64,000 bases of DNA from Ridgeia piscesae (lineage: Eukaryota > Annelida > Polychaeta > Sabellida > Siboglinidae): positions 443,501 through 507,500 of the forward strand of contig JAODUO010000058.1 of NCBI GenBank assembly GCA_025642075.2. Direction: 5' to 3'. Positions 47,524 to 64,000 of this stretch are shown here, one piece after another (within the stretch, counting starts at the first letter, position 1; the number at the start of each line of letters is the position of its first letter). The notes under the pieces are model-generated. The model was given only the letters and a program-made list of their open reading frames with translations, was not told the origin of the DNA and made no database searches. Made by a program: the position numbers and the translations under genes.

Positions 47524-47742
47524 GTGAACGAACGAACGAACGAACGAACGAACGGACGAACGAACGAACGAACGAACGAACGAACGAACGAACGAACGAA
47601 CGGAACGGACGGACGGACGGACGGACGGACGGACGGACGGACGGACGGACGGACGGACGGACGGACGGACGGACGGACGGACGGACGGACGGACGGAATA
47701 GGAATAGGAATAGGAATAGGAATAGGAATAGGAATAGGAATA
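47524..47742. repeat. (GAAC)n-(GGAC)n-(GGAATA)n compound array
   Basis: Three abutting pure arrays related by small changes. Confidence 0.97.
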
Positions 47743-48353
47743 GTTACAATGTCAAATGTACCTTTAACATAAAATGCCCTACACGTGTTTCTTGTAGCTA
47801 TTGCTCAAACAGTCCAAGTATTAAAATGCATGTGTAATAATTATGTCGTCACACTTTCAAGTCCTCTTTTGTTAACGTTATTATCGGAAGAATTGTTATC
47901 AGAGGGGAAATTTTTATGCGGCTACACCTGTATTGCAGGTCCGCACCGATAGAGTGTCAGTAATGTATGTGTAAGCAGACTTATTTTCAGCGATCTGCCT
48001 CAATTTCAATGCTAAAATCCGCTCAGCTCATCTAATATTTGAAACAGTTCAATATATCGGTTTCTTACCAGACAAATGCAAAATGATCGCTGACTACTAT
48101 TGAAATCATATGTGTGTGGCTCATATGGAACCATTCTCCCGACCAGGAACTGGTGACTATATAACTATTTATGCATTCAGCTGCTCTCTCGGGGATAGAC
48201 AGAATGTCTAGGCGTGAGCCGAAGACATATCGACCGACTGGTACGCTGATGTCTGGGAAATGTCTGGGAGATCTCCATATAAACCAGGATTGGGTCACAT
48301 TGACATTGACACGGGGAATAGAGATAGTAGCGTTTATGTATAAGGGCACACAC

Positions 48354-48426
<73 letters not shown>

Positions 48427-49252
48427 CAGCAAATATACATCTATTTGCCTACTGCATGTTTATTTAGTTTGTCTCTGTGCTTTTGCCGTGTGCCTGTCTG
48501 AGGTCACACACCCCATGAGAACCGACCACCACACGGTCAGATTAGTAGCAACGATAACTCAACTATTCATGCAAATTTTCCCGCAGTAAAACGATATTAC
48601 AAAAGGCACGAATTAGAACCAAGAAGATTCGGCCATGCATTGACCTGTCCTTGAAAACGTCTTATCATCCGCATATAGGCGAAAAACCACAAGAAAATAC
48701 CAGAGTTTCCAACTATGTTATCAGAGCCTTTATAAAAAGGCTCGCAGAACAACTGGTTGACAGTATACATTTCGGCCATGTTTTATTTCGGACAAAAACA
48801 TTGACCAATATTTCCTTTCAGGCCAGAGGACATCAAGTCTTCGGGATCTTCCCAATGGTGACAATCAAAGGAGTAGTAATTTGAACGTCATAGAAACACA
48901 TATAGAAGATAACAATAGACAAGAAATGATAACAGGATCTTATTCATTTTTAATTACATTGAGCTATTTACTACTGTTACTAACTGAAAAGGGCGACACA
49001 TTGTATCTCCTTAAATGCACCGATCTTCCGGTTTCTTGGAACAGGATATTTAACATGGCAGTTACCGGTGGGAAAATGGATTGTTTTTCATATATCACGA
49101 CAGACTCGCCTTCTTCTATGTAGGACTGAAGTTTTCTTTCAAGGTGATTTCACAAAAACAAACTTAGAAAAGGACTTTGGAACAGCGACTGTATCACTGA
49201 TATGGTGTGTAAGTGATGGCTAAGATCGCCGTTTAAATCATAGTCACAATGG
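47743..49252. other. Intergenic with (AT)n at 48357-48424
   Basis: No gene recognised. Confidence 0.5.
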
Positions 49253-49326
<74 letters not shown>

Positions 49327-49345
49327 CCGCCGTCGCTGCCGTCGC
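49253..49345. repeat. (GTC)n/(GCC)n trinucleotide array
   Basis: GC-rich triplets. An ATG just before would read into about 38 codons of Ser/Pro and then stop; not accepted as a gene. Confidence 0.9.
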
Positions 49346-52300
49346 CGCCGTCGTTATCCTAGTCATTGTTTCTACACATGCTATGTTACCATAAATAAAT
49401 CATGCTAATTGCTTCATACCATGTTTCATTGAAGGTCGTATGTCACCTCTAGTGAAATTGATGCGTTGTGTTTAGTGCATCACATTGACCCAGAAAGCTA
49501 CGTCGGTGAAAGCCTGGTTCAAACATTGCAACATGATACAACAAAACGTCTGCACGCCACAGAAGAAGTGAATGATAATATTGCAATATTACATCAGCTA
49601 CATCAGGAAACAAAACACTCTTCAAAAAAGCTGTATTTACTCAGGGGCTCAGCCAGGTAAATCGTATGCGAATTAACCGCCGATGCAATGTCTTAGATAA
49701 GCGTCCAGTCAGCCACGCTACCGTCATTGCGTCAGACCGTCTGTTCTCTAACTAAACAGTAACGACATCAACCATAAACACAGACGTGTATCTTGGCAGG
49801 CAGCCAGCTGTACGAGTCAATAGGCTGCTTTGTCGACGTATCAACATTCCTGCAATACCTTTATGCAATTAAGTGTTTGCATTCCACGCAATGTGTGGCT
49901 AGACTTTCCATTGACGGCTTTTTTAATTCTTACTACTCCCTTTTTACTGTATCACAGTAAATTGAACATCGGTTAATTTTCGACTTGGACGAAGTTCACG
50001 GAAACGCCGTCTCTCGTCTTTGTCTCTCCCTGCGAGGCTCGTGAACCTCATGCACTGATTTGTTTCCCGTCTGGTGACATATTTTGAAAGGTGTCTAGAA
50101 ATATTTTGGAACCAGCGTCTATGCGTAAGGTTTAACAGCCCACATCCACAGAATAATAAAAATCCCCATACGGACTTATTAAACCTCTCTTGAAGGTTAG
50201 GTCATCGTAAAAATCACAACGCGCCTTTTCCGGACAATCAAGTACAATGTATTGAAGACATAATACATTCTTAATGGTTTACATTTTTTATTTTAATATA
50301 ATGTGTTAAATGCAATGATTACGTATGTCTGAAGTAGACATACGTAATACGTAATAGTGAATTGTTATGTAATACAATGCTACTGACTTATCAAACGAAA
50401 TTCATCTGGCAGTAAATCTTCAAAGTAGGGCCTATGTATTACAGTATAATTATAGAACAATGCATATTAATGAAACTAATAAATGGAGGAATTGACATAT
50501 TGTCTACACACCGCCATACTTTTGTTTCGTGCGGTATAAACACAGGCCTCTTAACAACAGTCTGATTTAATACTAACCACAATTGACGCACTAACATAAG
50601 ACTGAAAAAGTAAAAAATATACAAAAACGTCAATCCTCTTTTTGGAGTGTAACCCGCTTAAACAATAGGAACACGGAAGTAAGGTTCGCCTCATGATTTG
50701 GTTTAGTTAGAAAACTGTTGTGCGCAAACTGATTAGCTTCCCGCGTAAGACGCCAACTGTGGGGAAATGTCACGTTAACATACAAGTCAGTGTACTCGAA
50801 AGCTCTCAGCATCATCAGCCTTGGCACTCTGCCAAGTACAACAGTCGAATCGTCCAGACGAGAAAAAACAAATACAACGTCGCATACCTTTTATTTACAG
50901 CTGTACGATAGGTGTGGTACTGTACTGAACAGACGGCGTCAAATTCTATTCACCAAAGCTTAGTACATACATTATAAAGTAATGTGTTGATCATGTGTCG
51001 GGTTGCTAAGTTAGGTCATTCAAAATAATTAAACATTTTTGTAGGACTATTTAATAATCTATACAGACTTAATAATGTATACATATAACTTCAATTACAT
51101 GACAAACACACGGTTTTTGATATATCAGTGAAACTCAAACGATTTAGCATTAGAAACACGTTGGTAACATCCATATTAGTTTAAGCTACAGTTATGTAAA
51201 TAAGGATAAAGTTCAACTATCTTCAACTGCGCATTATAAAAATGCGTCATGTAAACAAACCGCAACGAGTCAATGAAATCGTGACGCTTTTACACACGAG
51301 CTATTACGAAAACATAAAGGTTCTTCTTTTTATGCACATTTTCACATGTGTGTAATTGAGCAGAAACATCGAGCTAGTGCCGATTTTATATTTTGGACAA
51401 GTTCCAAATTACGACCGCGTCTACCAGGATGCTGAACGTTATGACCCGGCAAAGATCCGAAATGCGATTATGGGAAAATAACGGCGTACTTAACATGACG
51501 TTGTTAAATTTCTTTTTAACACGAAAGGAGTGGCGTTAAAAAACCTTGTAGGCGGTGCATGGTGTCGCCAGTTACGAGTGTTCTACGTCTGTTTGTATTG
51601 ATGCATGACGACGTTATGACACTGAACTTACGTCGTGTCACTGACGCCATCTTGCATCAGCCAATTCCACTGAAATACATCCAAGATATTTAATTGCACC
51701 GTCTCAAGTGTGTCGTTAGCATGTCGCTATTAACCACATCTCGAGGGGCCGGCCACAGACACACGCAGTTCGTGCAATTAATTCCGCAAGTACAGATTAA
51801 CATGAACGATTAGCGCCAGACTACTGACATAGGAGAAGACGTAACATGCGTGTACCGGGAAGGCGTCTGTAGATAGCAGCTCTGTTATACCCCGAAACGG
51901 GACACAAAGTGAAGTTCAAAGAAGCTTTTTCCTTAGACCACGACAACAGTACACGTGTCATGATCACCCCTGGTTGTTTTACATTAACTTATCACCCCAC
52001 GAAACCGCAAACGGGGTAGATACAACACACCCTTATCGCACAATTAATCCCCAACTCGCCCCCGTGGCGGCAACAATTACGATAAGCGTCAACCGGGTGA
52101 GGCTTCCTCGGAAGGCTGCAACAGGTGATATTGGAGCGGCAGGGGAAATTTTCCAGGAAGCAATTTCTCTGTATACGGCGGGTTGGTAACGATGTCTCCA
52201 TCCTTATCGTCTGATCCTTTATGGTTGCTCCCAGGACCGATCCCACCTGGCGGTGCTTCGTTTTCCCAAAAGGGGATACGTTGGCCTTTCGCGGAAACGT

Positions 52301-53632
52301 CTGAAGTGGGATAGAACAGTTATTTCCCCGTTGGCGTTCTTTATAAGATATAAGTTATGCGTTGTTTTGATTGGAGTAAAATCGTCCCAAGTACAAATTT
52401 TTTTACCGACTAACGTCACTACGTATCTGAACTATCTGGCGATAGTTTAGTAAAGAACACACGGCATACCTTTGCCAGGCACAACTATGTAATTATCATT
52501 GTCCTAATTGTATATGTCTAGACGTTTTTGGTTTTAGGTAAGTCACTGCAATCTTTCTGATAATGCACCAGCAATCACCGGGTTGCACTTGAATGGACTT
52601 TTAAGGGTATACATTATCAAATTGTTCACAGATAAACCGATTTCTTCTGACACGCAATCAGGAAACAACAGTAAATTATTTATAATGTCCGTCGTATCAA
52701 CACTATTCGATTTGTTCTATGACATTGTAAAGTGTTCTCACGTATGGATCTATTTGATATAAATGTGCCAGTGGACACGCTACACCCTTTGCGGAGGGGG
52801 ACGTTTTCCGATCTGCGATTGCGTGTTCCGAAAAAACGTCTGCTTCCCAGCTAATCATCTCATTGAACCTCCCTTGAGCCTCCCAAAAACTTCCGTTAAG
52901 ACCTCCAGTTGCACATCCTTTGAAATACTAACTACACTGTTTTGTGGATCCATTAAAACACAAACTGGTTTCTTTAAATTGAAACTCTTCACTCAAGCGT
53001 AACTCTTACTTGTGGGGATACACACTTGCTAGCATCCTTTGTCCAGACTGTTGGAGAATGTACAGTACAAAGTTGTAAGACGAATGACAACCCGTCGTAG
53101 TTGATCTACTGGCACCAGGAACCATCGAAGATCAATTAAAGTTGTCAGAAACCCGAAACATCGCCTTTATGACGCAGACACGACGTCTCCAGAAACGCTT
53201 GTCGGTCACGTGACGCAGCCTCTTTTTCGCGGAAGCTAACCTCGTTTTCGTCGTTACACAACGTTTGACCAGGCACACGATTGCATAAAGCGGTCTGGTG
53301 TCCGGCCTGGGTCTATTAACCTGGTTTCCCGACTGGTTAATCGCTGCCTTGGGTCAGAGGCGAATTAAAACTTCCGGGAAACGTTTACTGATAATTAGGC
53401 GCAGGTGACGCTGACTCAAACCAATCGGCGGCGGTTTTTCGATGAAAACTGATTATTGTGTTTGTTTATGCTGACTATCCTTGTTATGCAACAAAAAACT
53501 GCCACAATTTACGTTCTGCGAAGTTATCGCGTAAAAAGCATTGTCCGCTTTCAGCTGAGAGCGGCGCGTTATTTGTGCACCTTTCCTGCTTTGGGTTGAG
53601 TTTATGTTACACTCTTCCCTATACATCGCATG

Positions 53633-53635
<3 letters not shown>
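49346..53635. other. 4.3 kb intergenic sequence without recognised feature
   Basis: Contains a 13-bp perfect inverted repeat at 50318-50348. ORFs are short and unconvincing. Confidence 0.5.
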
Positions 53636-53684
<49 letters not shown>

Positions 53685-53690
53685 TATAAA

Positions 53691-53721
<31 letters not shown>

Positions 53722-53936
53722 TACATGCATATATACATATATATATATACATATACATATATATATGTATACATATATATACATGTATATATATATATAC
53801 ATAATATATATATATATATACATTTACATATATATATATATGTATATGTATATATATACATATACATATACATATATACATATATATGTATACATGTATG
53901 TATATGTATATATATATATATACATATATATACATA

Positions 53937-54001
<65 letters not shown>
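53636..54001. repeat. Degenerate (AT)n/(ATAC)n array
   Basis: 366 bases of TA with TACA/TGTA interruptions. Confidence 0.97.
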
Positions 54002-54689
54002 CTATCACACACGCACCTAGCCGATCTGAGGGCGCAGTACATTCCATAAGAATAGCAGTCGTCATCTCCAAGCCGCAAGTATTTACTCGTCTGCCAGTAA
54101 CAACCAGTGGCGACAAAATAGTATCTAAACCCGCCTCCTCAATGAGATTCTTAATCATACTAAAATATTATAATCGAGTACTAGCATATTTGTTGTTTAT
54201 CTTGAGCTCCCTTATTTAAGAGTAAATTGCAAGAATGGGATGACTCACAAGTTACGAATACCAGAGTGTCACAGATCAAGCTTATATACAGTGTGCATGC
54301 AGAATTTGGCTTGTCCTAGATAAAATATAGAGACTCACAAATTGGTGAGTCATCGCGCCTACACATAACATTTCACCATGCTGCATGGAATTCCTCATGA
54401 TCAGGCGGTGTCAACACGTACACTTTGACAGATACCCGATATTCCACATACGTTCTTCAGAATCACGCATGCCTTGATACACGATCAAGCCTATAAAACA
54501 GTTTTATATATCGCAGTATGTAGACCTTAGGACTGCTCGAAGACTGCGTTACATTTGACTTCCTGGAAGATCTGCACGCCATCTCGACCTTGCTCTGGGA
54601 AGCATTCAGTCATGCTGCAATTAACGCGCGATAATATCCGTGTTTAACTACCCAATGCTACCTATAGCCGGGTACTCATTCATGCAGCT

Positions 54690-54830
54690 GAGTGGACTGA
54701 AGCAACGTGGAGTGGGCGAAATTGCTCAAGGTTCGCCAAGACAGCACACGATTCGAACCTGGGTTGTCTCAATTCAGAGTAATTCGTGCTCTATCTACTA
54801 AACCACTGCGCTCCTATAGATGTGTTCCAC
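54690..54830 (-). mobile_element. tRNA-derived SINE head (family A)
   Basis: The minus strand reads GGAGCGCAGTGGTTTAGTAG (A-box region), GGTTCGAATCG (B-box), then GAACCTTGAGCAATTTCG. It matches the copy at 30039-30195 in layout. Confidence 0.7.
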
Positions 54831-54849
54831 TTAATGGTAAAAGGTAATA

Positions 54850-55200
54850 TGAAGATCCTAATGGCACAGGGGTAGAGCTTCGGACTCTCGACTAAGATAA
54901 CGAACCCGGATTCGAATCTTGCGGTGCGGTGTTAAAACCTTGGGCAATTGTTTTCACTCTACATTGCTCCAGTTTACTCAACTGTATGAGTACCTGGCCA
55001 CAGACAATGGTGGATATATGTACAGGCATCCTTCGCGCATTAATTTTAGCATATGGCTGGATGCTTCCCAGAGAAGTTGAGATGGTGTTTGATTGAGCAG
55101 GTCTGTCAGGGAAGTAAAATATAAAAGCGCTTTGAGCAGTCCTGAGGACCGGATACTGTGCTATATAAGAACTTACCTTTACTTTTAATATGTCTGTTCC
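54850..55200 (+). mobile_element. tRNA-derived SINE, longer copy with 3' body
   Basis: Head CACAGGGGTAGAGCTTCGGA with B-box GGATTCGAATC, then ACCTTGGGCAATTG as in the minus copies. The body contains CAACTGTATGAGTACCTGG and ends near CTATATAAGAACTTACC. It is oriented head-to-head with 54690-54830. Confidence 0.7.
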
Positions 55201-56106
55201 ACCTAATGGTAAATGGTAATATAAGGTGTCGTACATAACTACTGCGATATGACCTCTGCTAGTTGGTACAGTTCCTGCTTAACCACCTCTAACTACCTTG
55301 TGTTTGTTCGCCACAATGAATACGTCCAAACACTGCCTGTGTCCGGTGGTCACTTTCGTTGTTTTAACGGACTTTCTTCAGTTACACATTAAATAGTCAG
55401 GACTGTTTGCGGTTTCGATGTGGTTGTGTTGAATATTTCCCCATTCGGTGGTAGGGTTGGAGCGTAATATTGGACGCTAAATTTGGTAGGAACTCTTGCC
55501 TCAGCGTGGAAGATTGATGGACCACCGAACCGAACCTTTGGTATGTCTCTAGTTGTTATTTAATTGACCTGTGCAGGATATTACATAAGTCGAACTCCCC
55601 GACAATAAACAGTACAGTTATTTATGTGTACTAAAAACCTAAACAATCGGAACCGTCTCAAAATTACTCGCATGTTATTCGTCGACATCTCAAGTGAAAT
55701 AACGACCTGTCCCCATTCGCCGTCACAAAGAGATGGTCCCTGGATGTCGGAAGCAGACGGGCATCAATGAACGTCTCTGGGTCACGGTAACACAAGAACA
55801 AGGTCACGATGACATCAGACGTCATAGTGTCGTATGTTGACACGAGCAGCGCGATCTATCGCCGCTAGTGACAAGACCAAGTGATCGTCCAAGGTCGTCT
55901 TCTGCAGCGCAATTACAAATGGACGAGAAATGTTCGCTGGGAATGTTGCGCAGCGATGATCTGTGACGGAGCTACTTGTGTAATAAAACTCACGATTAAG
56001 CCCATTAAAATGTATGCTCATGTTCAGTTTAAAAATGGTATTCTAATAGGCAGACAGCATGATATGAGGAGATATTCGAAAGATAAGGTATCGTAGCAAA
56101 TTAACA
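55201..56106. other. Intergenic, no recognised gene
   Basis: Unique sequence. Confidence 0.4.
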
Positions 56107-56456
56107 ACAACAACAACGACGACGACGACAACAACAATTACAATAACAATTACAACGACGACGACAACAACAACAATTACAATTACGATGACGATGAAAA
56201 CGACGATGACAACGACGATGACAACGACGACAACAACGACGACAACAACCATAACGACAACAGCAATAACGACAACAACAATAACGACAACAACACTAAC
56301 GACAACAGCAATAACGACAACAACAATAACGACAACAACAATAACGACGACAACAATAACGACGACAACAACAACGACAACAACAATCACGACGACAACA
56401 ATCACGACATCAACAATCACGACAACAACAATCACGACAACAACAATCACGACAAC
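56107..56456. repeat. (ACAACG/ACAACA)n-type trinucleotide-based array
   Basis: Runs of AAC and ACG triplets, irregular. The poly-Val frame on the minus strand is an artefact. Confidence 0.93.
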
Positions 56457-57569
56457 AAGTGTGGCTATAAGAACTACAAAACACCAACAATAACGATAGC
56501 AGAGGCAACAGCAGCGGTGTCGGTAGCAACAACAATGATTTTAAACCCTACATCGTTTTTATTTGCATCAAGACGACGAGTGACTCAGTCGTTGCCCGGT
56601 GTGCGTGTAAGCATGTAGTACTATTTCCTCGAAACAATGTACGTGCATGCTTTAATCCACGCCCCCTGTAAGCTGTATTCGTCACCCAGGATTCGTCACG
56701 TTGGGACAGTGTTAAACCCCTGATATCTCTGAAGTGTGCCAGTGTATAATAATATATCTGGAAACCACTATCCACTGTTGTTAAATCTTCACGCACAGAC
56801 GTTTATTGACAAAGAACAGTGTTTACATCAGTTGTAAACACAATCGTACGCATGTGGTTGAACCAGATGGCCAAATCGTGAACCTCGCGGTGTCGTTGTA
56901 TAAATCACGCTCATGAGCGAGTCAGTGTATAATGAATAGACTTCATGGAGTTAATGGTCCGCCATGATGTCTCACTCATTTCACAGGCACTAAGGTCGTG
57001 CATGTCATGTATTCTTCTTGACCACTAGTAAATCGAACCAACGTGTGTGTGTGTGTGTGTGTGGTGCGTGCGTGTGTGCGTGCGTGCGTGCGTGCGCGTG
57101 TGCCTGTATGTGTACATGTGAACTATATGTGTGTTTATGTATGTGTTGTGTTCGTGCGTATGTGCGCGTACGTGTGGGTATTAACCTTTCCCTCCTATCG
57201 CAGTGTGTACTATATATGTGAACTATGAGTGTGTTAGTGTTAGTGCGTACGTGTGCCTGTGTGTTCTTGCGTTTGTGCATGTGAATTGTAAGTGTGTTAG
57301 TGTATGTGTTTCAGCAATCAAAGACCGTGTTCTACGTGTGTGTGTGCGTGTCTGGGTGGGCGAGTGTTTTATTTGTATATTGGGGCAACTGAAGAACGGA
57401 CATTTTTTATTTTAATAATCTATATTTGCAGTGATCTTGTGTAGGGGTATATTACTTTCGTCATGCATCGTCCACGTTTATGATACTCGGTTATGTTTCT
57501 TTGGTGTTTGGCAATACTTATGACAACAAGAACCGTTGTGTATGAAAGGAGAGATTTATCCGTCTATCA

Positions 57570-57659
<90 letters not shown>

Positions 57660-57706
57660 TGTTGTCTTCTTCGTCTTCACAATTTCCTCATAATTATCGG
57701 AATGTC
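56457..57706. other. Intergenic and FUOM 3' flank with (GT)n and (AT)n
   Basis: (GT)n/(GCGT)n at 57042-57100 and (AT)n at 57572-57657; no other gene. Confidence 0.5.
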
Positions 57707-57712
57707 TTTAAT
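57707..57712 (-). terminator. Polyadenylation signal ATTAAA of FUOM
   Basis: Minus-strand ATTAAA about 70 bases after the FUOM stop. No AATAAA is seen closer. An (AT)n tract (57572-57657) begins about 50 bases further on. Confidence 0.5.
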
Positions 57713-57780
57713 CTCGTTGAGACAATCGTATGTCGAATGAAAGAACGGATGTTTCTCCTTCCGTCTCTCTCCGTCTCAGT

Positions 57781-62568
<4,788 letters not shown>

Positions 62569-62915
62569 CTGCAACATGACACCCACACGGTGTGACAGTG
62601 GTAAGAGACACCCCAATCACGACACAGCAGCGTCGACCCAGGTCGCTATTACTGTTACCCCGCGTTTGTTGTCGCGCACTTTTAAATAGCCGGCCGTCGT
62701 TGTTCACGTGCCCGCGTAAAAAGACACGGTCCGCGCGTGTGACGTTTACACATCGTGTAAGAAAGGACGAAGATGGTGGACAGTTGACAGTGGAGATTGT
62801 AAATCACTTAACAGAACCGTCATTTTTGTAAAGAAAACGTCGAAGACCTTTTAACATAATTCCAATATCGTATATTTCAATAAATAATATGTTTCACCAA
62901 ATAAATTATTAAGGA
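62569..62915. other. FUOM upstream intron, unique part
   Basis: No further FUOM exon could be found here on the minus strand. Confidence 0.4.
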
Positions 62916-63688
<773 letters not shown>

Positions 63689-63690
<2 letters not shown>

Positions 63691-64000
63691 CTACTAGTTT
63701 TAACCAGATGTAACAAACCTGTTTTGTCTCTATCGCCCTGATAAGCAAGTTTTGAAAATGGTTTCACATTGTTAACCCCCCAATATTGTACGTGCTTTGC
63801 CACAGTAACCGTTTCACGGTACAAAGGAAACACGCGACATTGCACGCATAGTAATTTCTAGTATTGCGTGCTGAAAAGTAAAACCATTATATGAAAATCA
63901 CAAAAAGCGATCGTAAATAATCGTGCCTGTTGGAGACATCCGGTCCTATCCACTATGCCAGGCAAACGGCGTCTCAAGGGCAGTAGAAAGACATGGCACC
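63689..64000. other. FUOM upstream intron, unique part to right edge
   Basis: No exon recognised. Confidence 0.4.

Noticed and set aside
49250..49362. Small Ser/Pro-rich ORF beginning ATGGCGTCG
   Set aside because: Low-complexity triplet translation of about 38 codons with no splice or promoter support.

Overview
This is animal nuclear DNA. Two broken-up genes have GT/AG introns, there are fragments of retroelements (LINEs and tRNA-headed SINEs), and roughly a third of the window is tandem repeat. No bacterial, plasmid, CRISPR or viral gene was recognised. The SINE and LINE types, the very dense microsatellites and the gene structures suggest a marine lophotrochozoan, most likely a mollusc; that is inference, not proof.

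Left part (about 1-27,100). The minus strand carries most of an ERCC6L/PICH-type SNF2 DNA translocase. I could join 14 coding exons from the ATG at 27,090 to a splice donor at 3,180. They give one uninterrupted frame of 611 codons plus 2 nt, with an N-terminal TPR-like segment and helicase motifs I to VI. The C-terminal part must lie left of base 1. A small plus-strand gene (TATA box at 889, coding 1174-1608) sits opposite the gap left of the last visible exon. It looks like a secreted peptide or neuropeptide precursor.

The introns of the translocase hold large minisatellites: 22, 56, 27-36, 13, 43, 31 and 32 bp units. The most unusual result is that several arrays are anchored exactly on splice sites. 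Their repeat units contain copies of the real acceptor or donor plus a few bases of the neighbouring exon. The exon at 5420-5533 is bracketed by such arrays on both sides. Smaller splice-site duplications occur at three other places: the 3180-3369 exon, the 20284-20412 exon, and the intron of the small plus-strand gene. In addition, the donor of the 11335-11440 exon runs directly, in frame, into the C-terminal end of a LINE.

Middle part (about 27,100-57,700). I recognise no cellular gene in these 30 kb. The stretch holds SINE copies, a LINE interrupted by a second LINE, a probable terminal-inverted-repeat element (41.9-42.6 kb), many di- to hexanucleotide arrays, and long single-copy-looking DNA of unknown role.

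Right part (57,700-64,000). The last four coding exons of a fucose mutarotase (FUOM, RbsD/FucU family) lie on the minus strand; its N-terminal exon(s) are beyond the right edge. Its introns contain a 26-bp minisatellite, (CA)n arrays and a perfect 22-bp palindrome. The window ends in a large (GGAC)n-(GA)n tract.

The translocase and the mutarotase both read leftwards and have no evident functional link.
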